A stretch of 64,000 nt of DNA from Anthostomella pinea (lineage: Eukaryota; Ascomycota; Sordariomycetes; Xylariales; Xylariaceae): positions 5,580,001 through 5,644,000 of the forward strand of contig CAUWAG010000010.1 in NCBI GenBank assembly GCA_963556695.1. Reading direction: 5' to 3'. The stretch's first letter is position 1, and every line of letters begins with the position of its first letter. A program made the position numbers and the translations under genes. Under the pieces are notes generated by a model that was given only the letters and a program-made list of their open reading frames with translations, searched no databases and had not been told where the DNA came from. Shown here in pieces: positions 20,511 through 32,869 of the stretch.

Positions 20511-22920
20511 TCGGAGTCATGACCCCCATCCATAGGTAGCGATCGATTCCCGCGGGGCACGTTGTATTGTGTTGGTTTGGTTTGTGTTGGGGGTTAAACG
20601 AACCGTGAATGTTGGTTGTTGGGTGCAGCGCTTGCCTCTCGTCCTACCTTGTCAGCGCGCGGATGGCACCTGACTCGAGTGTGGGCAGGAACACAATGCA
20701 GTGCAGTGCAGTACCGATACCCGCGCGAATGCAGTACTTCAATAGGTAGGGGAATGGGAATTGGGGGCTGCAGATTCGGCGGAATCCTCTTGTGAAGCCG
20801 GGTTGGACAGGAGCTTGGGGGCCGTAAGGGACGAACATACATGTACTTACTGTAAGGGGTGTGGTAGGACTTCCTATTGGCGCGCAATGATCTACCGTAC
20901 TGTAATGATCCCAGCTCTTGTATTGCGTGCCTCATGTATTGTTGTTTCTTCGCTCGCGCCGCAGATGTACTGCTCGGCAGAGCTTGCTGCCCTTTGTCAC
21001 TTGTGTCTGTATCCGTATCTCCTTGCGACTCAATGTGTGCGACTTGTACACAAGTGCTGCAGGCTGTAGCTCACGCGGGGGCTTGCACAATGCATGTTGG
21101 CCTGCTCTCGTGCTTGGTACAGTAAGGAAAGTGCGGAGTAGAATGTCGATGGAGCGGACGAGGGTTGTTGGAGCTCTTCGGTGATTGCTGCAGAGCCTCG
21201 AGCCTCTCCCGCGTAATCTGCATTGATACAGGCACGCAGGCAGTGATTTTTATATGCTCGCTCTGATATATGAGGCAGGTGGATACTGTAGATACTCTCC
21301 TTTTGCGGGTTATCGCGAAATGGGGACAAAGCACATATATGTATCGTGTTATTGACCGTGCTATTACGTCGGATTCTCTGCGGCCCCTCTTCAGGTGTTT
21401 TCAGGTGTGTCACGAAAGCAATATGGACGGAGGTAGGTTGGAGTGGCTTTGCCTGTGCCGCTCTGAACCACAGCCAGAACCAGATTGACCAAACCCACCT
21501 GTGCGCGTGTGTTTGAGGTCTGAGCTGTGGTGGCAATAGCGACGGCGACACGATCCTGGATGCCACATGTTACCTGCATGGTTGCTTCATTGATTTCCAC
21601 GATATGATGGAGCGTTCGTGGTGTCGCGCAGTAGCAGTCATACGCCCAAGTCACATCGTGCTGTCGTGCGACTCAAAGATAGGCGGGCCCCGTTGGTAAG
21701 GGGAAGTGGTACTGTATCGTCGATATGATGTGAATAGACTCAGCCATACTGCTACTGTAGTATGCTACTCAGGAAGTAGCGGGCCAAGTTTGATATCGAC
21801 AAAACTTCAACTTGTCTACATCACAATAGCAACAATTGACAGCTCCTCACGTGGGACAGCGACATCTGGGAGGCAGATTGGCAGTCGATCATCTCCCCTG
21901 ACGACAATCTGTAACAGGTGACATTAAACAGAACATCTCCCGCGACAGAGTGCCGATTGGGGGAACGGGAACTCGTTGTGATCGCCGTACATGTAGCCAA
22001 TGGTACCCGTGTGCCTTTTGGTAGCTTTCCCAGATGCTGACAAATCACAAGTCTTGTTGTAATCTATCAGTGGTCTGGGTGGTGCTTGATTAAAAGGTCG
22101 GATGGAAAGGATTCCATCCGAGATGTATCTAAATACCTAAATTACAGTGGTGAGGTACCTGGGGCAACAAAGGGTTGCCAGGCAGCCTTCATCAGGTAAC
22201 CTCCAACATATCTATCTGGTGGGCTTACCAGAATACTCCATATGGGTCCATGCACTGGATCCACACCCGCAGAGCCTGCTTCTCTTGAAGGATGAGTTGC
22301 GTTGCTGCGAGCTCCTGGCGTTGGCGGCGGCGGCGGAGACTACTACTCCAGACTGCATGGTCCTTCTCATTGTGCGACTGTGGCTTTCCCCCCTTGCCAA
22401 CATTCCTATCGAGTACATGTGTGGAGAAAGGGTGCCTACCCAAGCTACCGAGCAGGCGAGATATGATCAGCGGCAGGCTGCAAAGCAACTCGCGAAGGTG
22501 TGTGTGAAAGAGGTGGTGCGATTCGGTCTTGGAGATTGGCCGGGGTAATTATCTGGACGCGCATTCGGCCCTTCCAGGCTAAAACGGTGATGCGTAATAA
22601 CTAAGCTCTGCTATAGCGTTGTCATCTGGGCAACCTGGCAGGGCAGGGGGTAGTCGAAATAAGAAACCTGACCTTGAGGCTTGCATGTTGTTGAATGGGA
22701 GCCGGAGATAGACACATGAAGATCTCCAGTGGGGCAGAGACGCACAGGGCATCTGACCTACCAAGAAGACAGATGATCAATCTCTGCACGCAGAGCAGAA
22801 CAATCAATAGAATCAATCAACATCCGTGTATTCAACAGTTTCGTGCCAGAGGGAGCTGGGTCGGGACGGAACAACTAGGTTTTGTTGTCTACCTGTCAAG
22901 GTGCCTTCTAGGCATACCTT
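20511..22920. other. Intergenic, no gene seen
   Basis: Short open frames on both strands overlap freely and none has a recognisable domain, plausible start context or splice structure. Base composition is ordinary. Nothing else was found. Confidence 0.5.
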
Positions 22921-23260
22921 TAATCCAACAACTTTAAAATAGTTAAAAGATTATGGCATTTAAATTATTAACTAGCTTGCTTATAGCCTCAACCTTAACC
23001 CGATCGAATATATATAAGCACTTTTAAAAAAGTGAATACGAAAAATCGAGCTTCATTTTATAAATTTAAAGGCTAATATCGCTTACAAAGCATATGTTAA
23101 AAAGTTACTAAAACGCGCGTGTTTAAAATCGATCTTAAAAACATATGCGTTTTTATTAAATCCCTCGGCAATAAGATTACAGCAGTAAAGCGCGCTAATA
23201 ACTAGTATACACACTATAATTAAATGGCCTATACAATACAATTTTTTTCATATTATTACA
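22921..23260 (+). mobile_element. RIP-degraded Tc1/mariner-type transposase fragment
   Basis: An AT-rich island of about 340 bp differs sharply from its flanks. On the plus strand 22976-23008 translates as LAYSLNLNPIE, matching the family signature PAYSPDLNPIE that carries the last acidic catalytic residue of DD[D/E] transposases. It is preceded by TAG where a Trp is expected, and followed by YI, a stop in place of Trp, then ALLKK. In a shifted frame 23157-23220 gives IKSLGNKITAVKRANN, stop, YTHYN, which resembles the usual C-terminus ending in GWYT-x-Y. Stops and N residues fall where TGG and GGC codons would be changed by G-to-A or C-to-T, the RIP pattern. Only the 3' end of the transposase is present; no terminal inverted repeats could be paired. 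Confidence 0.75.
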
Positions 23261-26200
23261 GTAAGAAATGGGTGCGTGGTAAATGATAAAAGTTAAAGGG
23301 TGTAGGCGTTGAGGGCTGCTCAGAAATGTGGGCTCGGAGACTTCTGGCCGGGGAGTGTATCAATATCTGGGAACCCAGCCGTATGTACGGGGCTTCAGCA
23401 TCGCAGGAGGAGTCATATCTGCAAGCCGCAAGCCGCAAGCCTTACAACCCGGACAAGCATCCTGCTTGTACGAGCTATTGTCCGCTTTGAGTAGTTCATT
23501 ATGTTGATGTGCGCCTCCCAAGCTGCATGGCTTGACATCCATTTCATCCTTCCAACGGACACGCGTCGCTTGCGCCCGATTCGTATAGATGGCCAGACAG
23601 AGTGAGAGCTTGTGGACTAAGAGTAGGTGTCTTGGTAAGGTAGATGCTGGCGGCTTCTGGAACACTGGATAAAAGCATCGAAGCAGCCGTGTCCGTGGTT
23701 CAGTCGCTGGGTAAAGGGGCTCTAGCTTGATGCTTGATTGCCCAACCATTCATTCACCGTCGTTGCGAGGCCGAGGTGTGTGGCCGGTGTAGGTAGCGGT
23801 CTCGATCCCAGCGAGGTGGGCGAGACGGAATCTGGGGTTGAACTACTACAACCTTCAGCTCCCCAATAGGGCTGCGTCGCTTGTTGTTAGACAGACGCGG
23901 GATGGATGGATGCTTTACTTAGAAGCGGGAAGGCGACCCTGGCTCCTGAGGCAAAAGCTTGTTGTCATGGAGTTGGTGGCAACGTACTATGTATAACGTA
24001 ATGTATGATTGAAGGTAATAAGATGTGCGTGCCACTCGGCGCCGACGTATGACAGTAACTCATCCATCACCAACAATGTTGTGACCGTAATGTGACAGGC
24101 TCGCTGGCTGCTCGGTATCGTTCCAATCGCAATCGTGTTTTCTTCCTCCAAAAACTCTCACGACTCGCGGGGGATCTGCTTGGCTTGATCCGCGTCCAGT
24201 CGGAGCCAGTTGCCTGTGTTGGGTACTAGGTAGTCGTCGGAGATATCGCCGAGCCCGTTGATGTGATGTACCAGATGTACCGGTATGATGTGAGGGATGA
24301 TCAAGGTTAGGGTTAAGGTTACTACTACGTTGGCAGATGCGTTGCGGGAGCACCCTTCGTCAACAGCATGTCTGCCGTGTGATGGAACTCTGATGGAGGG
24401 GTTTGAAGGGTGTGGAGGAGGGTGTGGAGGGTGTGGAGGGGCCGTGAATGATAGTGGACCGGCATGCAGACGTGTAAGCCAGTCAGGCTTCAGCCAGTGA
24501 GAGCGGCAGGTTGGCATGTTGGAGATAGCAGTGCAACGCGCCTTCTTAACTGGGGGTGCGGACCGAGACATTCGATACAAAGCAGCCGGTTAGTTTGGCA
24601 GGTGCTGTCATTACCCAGGCACATGTCGATGGGCAAGGCAGTGACAAACTGGGTGAATGCTAAGGTAGTTAGTTACATAGTTGACTTCCAATTTGCTGTT
24701 GACCACCTGAGACTACACTCCGTATTATACAGCATACAATCAGTTCATATCGATTACCACACAGCTCATTATCGACTATTTAGTATTTCCCTAGCACAGA
24801 ATCAGATACGACAAGTATACATGTAAGGATGCTGGGAAGTCCCACACATGAAGCCGTTGCATTCCGTACATAGTACCCGTTTAAAGTTGAGAGGATGCGA
24901 CCCCTTGTCCCCATGTCCCCCTGTCTCCCTGTCCTGTCCCGTCCTCGACATGGCCCCGCATCGGTTCATCCTCCCACAGGCTCGTCCACTCACCTCGAGC
25001 TCCACCGTCTATTACGGGCTACAGTATCGTCACGAGCCATCCATGATCCATCGTCTGATTTCTCACGGCGCTAACTTCCATCCTGCCGTTCTCCGTCGCA
25101 TACGTAAGGTAAGGTAAGGTGAGGCAACAGGTAGAAATACTATGGTAGGCACTACGGTACGGTAGGCACAGCATCGTTCATGTGCTACTGTGCCATCTGT
25201 TTGAAGTGTCTGTCCCTGACTGACGTCTGCAGCTGCAGCCAACAGCCAGCAGCCGCAGACAGATCACAGGTCGATGTCACTCCATCTCAAGTGAATCTGT
25301 CTGCGCAACTGTTTTCCGGGGTTGCTGCCGTGACGCGATCCTGCGGTGCAGGGGGATTGACACCATCGAGAAGGGCCAGCAGGCCAATATTCCTTCGCGG
25401 GTACCTTATTTACCGACGGTTCTGCAACTGCTGCCAGGACCTTCTTGTGGGATCCTGGACTCATGAAAGCCTTGAGCCATCCTGCTGCCATCCTCCTCCA
25501 AACCCGGGATGGACACCGAGAATCTTGACTAGCGTCATGTTTCCGTCTTTGTCGATGGAGTGCAGGACGTGCCAAATGCTCAGGATTGCCAAGATGGAGC
25601 GACTTCCTGTACTGTGGACACGAGAGCTCCTTATGGCTCATAGCTCATGGCTCATGGCTCATGGCTCATGTTCCTCTTGAGTCCCCTTCGAGCTGTCCTA
25701 TCACATACCCTTCTGTTCCTGACTGTGCCTGTTGCGTCATGCAACTCTTTCACACTTCACAAACTGGAGGCAGATCGTCATCTGTCTTGAGGCGGCACGG
25801 ACGGTGTCGTACAGAAAATGCGGCTTGCCATATGATTCGACTATGGGCCATACCTACCACATACGTACATACGTACAGACCCCCGGCGGCCAATGACAAT
25901 TATGAAATGCTGCATACTAGTAGTATGCCGCCTCCATCGCAGGCCCATCACTCTTGAGGAATCTGGCGGGCAATGGGCGACATTCCGCTTTGGCAAGCAG
26001 GGGCGGCAGGGCTAGCCAGGGCCTCGTGCAAGCATTGCTAGATCGAGCTGCCAACCCGCCAACGGAGCCGGGGATCTTTTGTGCAAATGGATCGAATGGA
26101 GTCTGCCGGCCGGCCATGGTTCCTAGAAAGAGACTAGCACATGAGGGGATATGCAGGCCTGTTCCTGAAGTTGCTAACAATGTCACAAGAATACATCGAC

Positions 26201-29200
26201 GAGTCGAAAAGGAGACCGGGAAGCCCCCGTTGCTCGTAACGGCCAGTAAGAGATATATCCGCCATGCCAGGGTCCGGGGCTACACAGCACAGTACAGGTA
26301 ACAGTACTGGTCGGACAAGGGATGGCAAGGTTGAAGATACCTAGTGTACCGCGATGGGGTTTTCACTTTTCAGATGACGGAAACGGTTTGCGCTCGCTTA
26401 TGGCCTCTGGGCTCTGAAGATCTCGACGTCTTGACGTCTTGACCACTGCTACCTAGCCTCTCCATCGTCACCAAACAAGCTGGATCTGCGTGTTTCACAG
26501 ATCCGCCCGACAGAGCCCCCCGAAATCCCTGTGTCGGCCCCCCTGAAGCCATCTTAATCTGCCGCAAATCCCCCACTTTACGCGGAACGCTGTTGGACGA
26601 TCCTTGAGGCGCGACCTGACGTCGACAGCTCTCCGTAGCTCTCCGTCTAAATGTCCAATGCGAAAGCCTAGGACCGACCGCCTTGGAAAAGGCCCTGAAC
26701 GGCAAGAACCGCCAAGCTTTAGGTGCATGCCAACGATTCACCCGTTGGAGCACGGGACATATGCATGGTGGCCACCTCTCCGTCAGTTCTTTCATATTGC
26801 ACATGGGGTTACCATCCCGTGTATGACGGTAGTCCTAGAAGCGCAGTGATGGATCGGCCACGACGACGAGGCTGGACACTGCTACGGCTATGACTTGCTG
26901 GTTGCAACTTGCGTGAGTCGTTGGGTTCCATCTCGCATGCTCGGATAACATAGCTTCGACACTGACAGGGATAGGCCACTTTGGTTGAGACATATTAACC
27001 ACCAGATATAGCCATTAAGCCGGACCTTTTAAGGCCAAGGTAGAGCTTGGTACAATCTCCGTTTGCAGCACCCACTTGCTCATGACTGATCACTTCTGGA
27101 GGTCGTAATATGATCGCGCAGTCGCCATTGCCTTCGGGCCACCAGTCAGGTGTTATGAATTCCAGCACGGGTCACCACCGCAAGACGAGCATGGATCTGA
27201 GGAAGCCTCTGGAGGACTCGGACCTCTTTCGACGAGCTCGAACCGCTTGAGCGCTGGATTGCCCGGGCCTATACTGAATAGGCCAAACTTTGGTCATGGT
27301 GCCAGCGTGCAGTCCGTCGTCTACAACTGACGGCCATTGACCTCATTTGTCCGACAGTAGGATCGATCCACATGCAGCAATGGCTGTGGGACTCGCGTTC
27401 CTGAGAAAGAAAGACTTGCCAAGACATGAGAGGAGCAACACCCTGAGACTTGAGCAACAAGGTTATGACAGCGTATGATCAGGGCAGCTTGACTGCCGTT
27501 CCATCCCGCCGCTCATCCTGCTGCACTACCAGTGCCAACGGTTGGAGGCGTGGTGAAGTAACCAAGCCCATGTGCTATGGTAATAGTCTTGCAACTGAGA
27601 CGAATACTACCGCGAACATCCAGTGCTACCGTACCCTCTCGCCGATCTCGTGAAAGAAATGTCCGGCCGTCTTCCCCTGGCATGCCCCTTGCCGTCTCGA
27701 CGAGCTCAGTCTGACTGTGGAGCGTAAGTAGACTCATCATCGACAACCTCTCTTGCGATCTGCCGGCCTCGTCTTGACTATCTAACAAGACGCAAGCAAA
27801 CCTGGTCGTTCGTTCAAGTCGACCATGTTTCAGAAACGAAACGGTATCACGACGGCTGCGGAGACGAGGTGATATTAAAGCTTCGCGGTGATGAGATCGT
27901 TTCCAACTCTCTCTTCATTGGGCTCTCGGTTCTGCATCACCACTGCAGATTGACTGCCAGTCAGAAGCTTAAGGGTGTGACCGTGAGACCAGCGGCTGTC
28001 ACTTAATATGCTTTGCAGCAGCCCGCTTTAGAGTCCGTTTCGATTGTCGAAACAGTTAATCCATTGGAGCCCGCGCAGGTTATTCCTGCGTACATTAGAC
28101 AGACGCGTTCCAGCTACGAGGGAATAGGCTGTCGAATGAGACGCGATCGCGCATGCGAGATTCTGTTCGCCATATGGCACCAAGGTGGCCGACGATGTAC
28201 CTGTTATCGTCGCTTGAGTAAGCCAACGAGCCTGATGCTGCACGTATTGATTAGTACCGGCATGAGAGGCCGCTCTATTCACACAGAATATTGTTTCTTT
28301 TTGTCACCATTTCCCCCAATCAGGCAGCGCCGTTACTGAACAAGCTCCGTCAGCAGCACGGGATTCTGGCCACCAATGTGGCTCCCGCATCGATTGACGC
28401 CGTGTGATATCTTCGTTCGTTGAAGATATGCGTGTCTCACGCGCCTGGGGCATTCTTGTGCTGCCCTACTTTGCCTGTTGTGACACCCTCCAAAAGCCTA
28501 CACGACCTCCGAGGCTCCGAGGTGGCGCGCTGGGTTGACGAGCAGTCGAGCAGTCCAGTGGATCTGGCCATACGGTAGGCACACTGGTCCGAATCGGGCA
28601 TGTGGTGAATGCGTTGTGATCAGTAACCTCCGCGTTGTCAGGCACCTGTTCGCCGTTAGCAGTCTCTGCGAGACAGGTCTTGCATGCTTTCGGACAGGTG
28701 ACAGGCAGCACAGAGCTTCCGCCACCAGTCGACTCCTTACACAACCGCCGGCCTGCGCAATCTCATCGAGGTATACTACACGCGGCGTGCTCGGCCTGTG
28801 AGCTCCAATCATAACAATATGACAGCCAGCTCGTCAATAATACGCGTTCAGGAGAAGCCAGCGGTTGCACTTCTTCGAATTCTTCATCTCGGGCCTTCTG
28901 CCTCTCTGATAGACTCCGTCATTGCAGTCAGCGGGTCTCTGACTCAAAACGATCCTTTTTATATTGGCATCGACTATCCGATGTTTTCTATCATCCAATC
29001 TCGGTTCGTAGGCCGACGCGCTATCATATCATTCTATACCGGCGCGACTGCTATGGCCAGGCGATGAGCCCGTCTCCCGGCCTGCAAAGAGCCCTCTTCG
29101 TCAAGGACAAGGGTACGTGAACTGGTGTGGATTTTTGGTCGAAGCGAGCTTACTGGATCCCCGCCGAAGCCCCCGGTCATTGGCAATCTCGTCAACCGAT

Positions 29201-30517
29201 TTATGTCTGCCACCCATGTCCATGCCTTCGCGCCTTTCCCTTCTGGCTCGTTGTAGATGGATGTGTCCAACGGCTTTTGTAGAAAACAGCGGGGTCCTCT
29301 ACCTTGCCAAAGCCGTCGGAGGATTTCATAACTAATCAGGGCACCGTGTTGGGGGCCAGGGGCCATGTATTGGGCAGAAGGGGAGCCGTGGAGGGGCGTA
29401 CAGGCCATCGTGAATGGCTCATGGTCTTGTTGATAGCCCCCTCGTGCCTCCATACGATCCATGCGACTACCTGCCTACTCCGTCCCCTCCATCCCACATG
29501 CTGCTGTTTCTGCTGTTCTGACTTGACTACCTGGCCCTGCTGTCCATCATTCTCCTCCACAGTGGCCAGCACGTAGCGGGCACGCGGGTTGATGTGGAAG
29601 ATACTGTACGCAAATATGTATTTGCCTGGTCCCTCCCTGTCAGAGCCGGCAGACGAGCCAGGTTATTATTGGGGCCTTCTGCCGTGGATATACAGCTTGC
29701 ACCTGCCTACCTCCAGCAACCTGAAGTGTTCCTCTCATCCTTCCAGGAACCGTGATGTGCCGCTTCAGATGCTGATGATGAGTTGCCATCCGCAAGAATA
29801 GCAGTGAAAGAGAGGGAGAACCTTATCTTCTGCCGTTATTTCCCTTTCAACCAGGTTACGGGTGCAAAGAGCTGGATAACGTCGATTATCAACCTTGTGC
29901 TGGCCGTATGAATAAGTCCCGGCCAGGACTGGGGGCCAAGCACCCCCCAGCAGATCGCCATTGCCTCCGTCTCCTTCCCAGTCTGGCCGCATGCACTGTA
30001 CGGTACTCTGGGCATGCAGATGCACTGAGAGGAGTCTGTACCAGACCCCAAGTCGCTCTTCTCTCTTTGGACCTGGACCTCCTGGCCCTGCCTTGGCCCC
30101 CTGGCCCTCGTCCGCTTGGCTTGGACCCGTTACCCGTTAAGGTGCCCCCCGGGATGGTGGATACTGCCGTGGTCTGCACAAAACGACCCCCATCCCAAAG
30201 CGACATCTACCGCATCCCATTCCATCTCATACTAGTACAAGTACACTTCGGCCTGCAACCTTACCTTCCCCAACGTCCGCTCTATCTTGACCACTGAGGC
30301 TCTGCATAATCAGTTCTCATTTCCAGCAAAAGACATATCACCAAGACAGCGCATCGCGAACATCGGTTGAGTCTGCCGTCGTAACATCTCTGGTAGCTCC
30401 ACCAAGAAACGACCTGTCACTGCAGAAAGGAAGAAAAAGGGAAAGGGAACGTTAGGCTGAGCATTGGCGGCGCGTGCAAAGGAAAGCGTTGGGGAACGGA
30501 CTGGGAGACATGCTCCC
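23261..30517. other. Intergenic, no intact gene; long upstream region of the VIB-1-like gene
   Basis: No open frame here shows a domain, a convincing start or consistent splicing. Small features: a GTGTGGAGG-type repeat at about 24410-24440, a TCATGGC heptamer repeat at 25633-25670, and ACATACGT repeats at about 25859-25876. Around 27.8-28.4 kb short open stretches read like worn coding sequence (see findings). The last kilobase is likely promoter and long 5' leader of the NDT80-type regulator; the CCCTGGCCC-rich stretch near 30060-30115 and short upstream ATGs may affect its translation. Confidence 0.5.
25633..25670. repeat. Heptamer minisatellite TCATGGC
   Basis: Five to six tandem units of TCATGGC, one of them changed to TCATAGC, lie end to end. 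It is a short simple repeat in noncoding sequence. Confidence 0.8.
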
Positions 30518-32869
30518 ATGTCAACCACAACGACTCTAACGGCGACCATGGCAGAGTTGAAGCCGGAGCCAGCGCATGGTAGTCTGTGGTCGAACTACGG
30601 CGGTGGACCGGTGCCTCTATCAAATCGATATTCTAACACCATGGACTCGAGCCTCGCCCACCCCTCGACGACATCCTCACAGCAGCATCCGGGACGGCCA
30701 CGGAGCAGCCACCCGACCATCGACCACCCGTACTCGTACCCGCGCTATTCCCAGGAAGAGTCCGACGGGTACGACCGGTACGCGCAGCCTTCTCTAAGCC
30801 AGCACCACAGCTACCCTAACCTCAAGCGGCCGCACAGCGGCGAGCACCCGCCGTACCAGGAGATCGTGCAGGACCTGCGGGATGACGGGTCCAAACTCAC
30901 CGTGAACCACGACCACAAGCTGCTGTCGTTCCGGAGGGCACAGGACAAGCACACCATCGTCGACCAGCACGGGCGCATGCAGCAGCTCGAGCTGTCGGCG
31001 CAGCTGCACGGCATGTTCTTCCTGTCCGAGATGCCGTCGCAGAGCTCGAGCGACGGCTCGATGCTGCAGCCGGAGCTGACGTGCTACCGGCGGAACCTAT
31101 TCCAGATCAGCGGCTCGCTGATCACGCCGCGGGGCCAGCTGTCGGTCGTCCTGGCCGAGACGGGCGAGACGGTCCCCGTGAGCAACACCGAAGTCACCAT
31201 CTCGGCCATCGAGTCCGTCGACGGCAACCCCGTGCGCCTGATCGTCATCCCCTGGAAGACGCCCCCGCCCAACTCGCCCGAGCTGCCGCAGACGGCCGAC
31301 CAGGAGCCCCCCTCGCTGCCGCTGATCCCGTTCCCCGACGACGGGCAGGAGGCGGACGGCGAGTACGCCGTGTACCCTATCGGGTGGCGGCGTCTGCAGT
31401 TCAGAATGTAGGTTTGACCCAAGCCAGAAGAGAAATCTCACAAATCGGGGGAAAGAAACAGATGGAGGACATTTTTGACCAGGAGTTCTCTGCTGACACT
31501 CGTCGGACAGAGCAACGGCGAACAACGGGAGACGGAAAGAGCTGCAACAGCACTTCGTGCTGCACCTGAAGGTGATGGCGACGTTGACGAACGGGACGAA
31601 GGTGGTGCTGACGGAGTCGACGACGGCGCCGATCGTGGTGCGGGGCCGCAGCCCGCGGAACTTCCAGGCGCGCAAGGAGATCCCGCTGCTGGGCTCGAGC
31701 GCCGGCTCGCGCGGACAAGCGCTCGTCGAGACGGGCCTGGGCATCGTGGCCGGGCCGCTGGCGGCGAAGCCCCAGCAGGACCCGAAGCTGCGCGGCCTGA
31801 ACCTGGAGCTGCCGCGGACGGCCTTCACGTTCAACGCGTCGAAGATGCCGGGCAGTCCCATGTCGATGCGATCAAAGTAGGTGCCTGCCTTTTTTCCTAC
31901 TTATGTAACAAACACTCCAAAGAAGGTTTCGGCCCCCAAACCTACCCTCACAGGGATCGGGAGCCCGTCGATGGTACCTGCATTGAGCCGAGCAGCAAGG
32001 GAATGATCTGACTGACTGACGATATGTGCAGTTCGTACCCCAGCTGGAACCCGCCCAGCCAACTACCCATGTCCGGGATGCCCGCATCAGCGACGGCCAG
32101 CTACCCGCCATCGACTATACCAGCGCTGTCCGGGACGTCGAGCTACTCGCAGGAGCCGCAGGAGATACCACTGCAGTCGTCTATGCCGTCGGTGCAGATG
32201 TCGCTCGCCGCAGTGTCGGACCACCAGCAACAGCAGCAGCAGCAGCCGCCCGCGATCCGGACGCAGTACGCGTACGTGCAGGGCACCTCAGCGCCACCTC
32301 AGCTGTCCGTGTCGACAACGAGCGGCGCGGACCACGCCGGGCTGAGCGTGCCGCGGTACGTCGACTCGAACCCGCGGCCGGCCAAGAGCCCGCGCCACAA
32401 CAGCCACCAGTCGGTGCCGAGCACAAGCTCGCTGACCAACGAGGGCTCGTCCGAGTACCGGTACGGCCCGCCACAGAGCGCGACCACGAGCGCGTACGGC
32501 ATGCCCTCCTCGGCCAGCGGCGAGGTTACCTCGGCGTCGACGTACGGGAGCAGCGAGAACACGACGAGCGGTGGCGGCGGTGCGTCGAGCGCCAGCCACG
32601 GGGGCCAGCAGCACCAGCAGCAGCAGCAACAACCACCGCCGCCTCGCGACTACTACCCGCCGACCTCGTCGTGGACCACGACGGCGGGCGAGCCCAGCAG
32701 CGCGACTGTGCACTCGTCGTACCATAATGGCGCTGCGGGCGGCGAGACCAGGCCCTATGCCTTCCCCGACCACTACAAGACGGGCCATTCGGTGCCCAAG
32801 ACCGACCACCCGCCTGCGCCGGGCAGTTACGCCTCGACGCTCAACCACTACTCGTGGAGCCCGACATAA
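30518..32869 (+). CDS. vib-1: NDT80/PhoG-domain transcription factor, VIB-1/XprG-like
   Basis: VIB-1 (Neurospora) and XprG (Aspergillus) are NDT80-type DNA-binding regulators controlling heterokaryon incompatibility and cell death, extracellular proteases and starvation responses. Exons 30518-31407, 31511-31876 and 32032-32869 give about 697 residues. Introns (103 and 155 nt) begin GTAGGT and end CAG, joining RRLQFR to IATANNGRRKEL and MSMRS to NSYPSWNPP. The p53-like NDT80 domain spans roughly residues 100-400, with YQEIVQDLRDDG, SAQLHGMFFLSEMP, CYRRNLFQISG, YPIGWRRLQF, VVLTESTTAPIVVRGRSPRNFQARKE. The C-terminus is Gln/Ser/Pro/Tyr-rich, typical of an activation region. ATG 30518 was chosen as the first in-frame ATG; ATG 30548 (ACCATGG) has a better context and an upstream exon is possible. 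The large gene-free region upstream fits a heavily regulated factor. Confidence 0.92.

Noticed and set aside
20026..20535. 169-codon open frame as a gene
   Set aside because: It spans the tandem repeat, has no domain, and its content is explained by the duplicated noncoding unit.
21030..21566. 178-codon minus-strand open frame
   Set aside because: Composition looks random, there is no domain or splice pattern, and several other frames are equally open.
25180..25680. 166-codon open frame with Cys-rich sequence
   Set aside because: No recognisable family; the end is the TCATGGC repeat, and overlapping minus-strand frames are as long.
32026..32727. 233-codon alternative frame in the third vib-1 exon
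   Set aside because: Ala/Arg-rich shadow of a GC-rich exon; the frame joined to the NDT80 domain is the real one.
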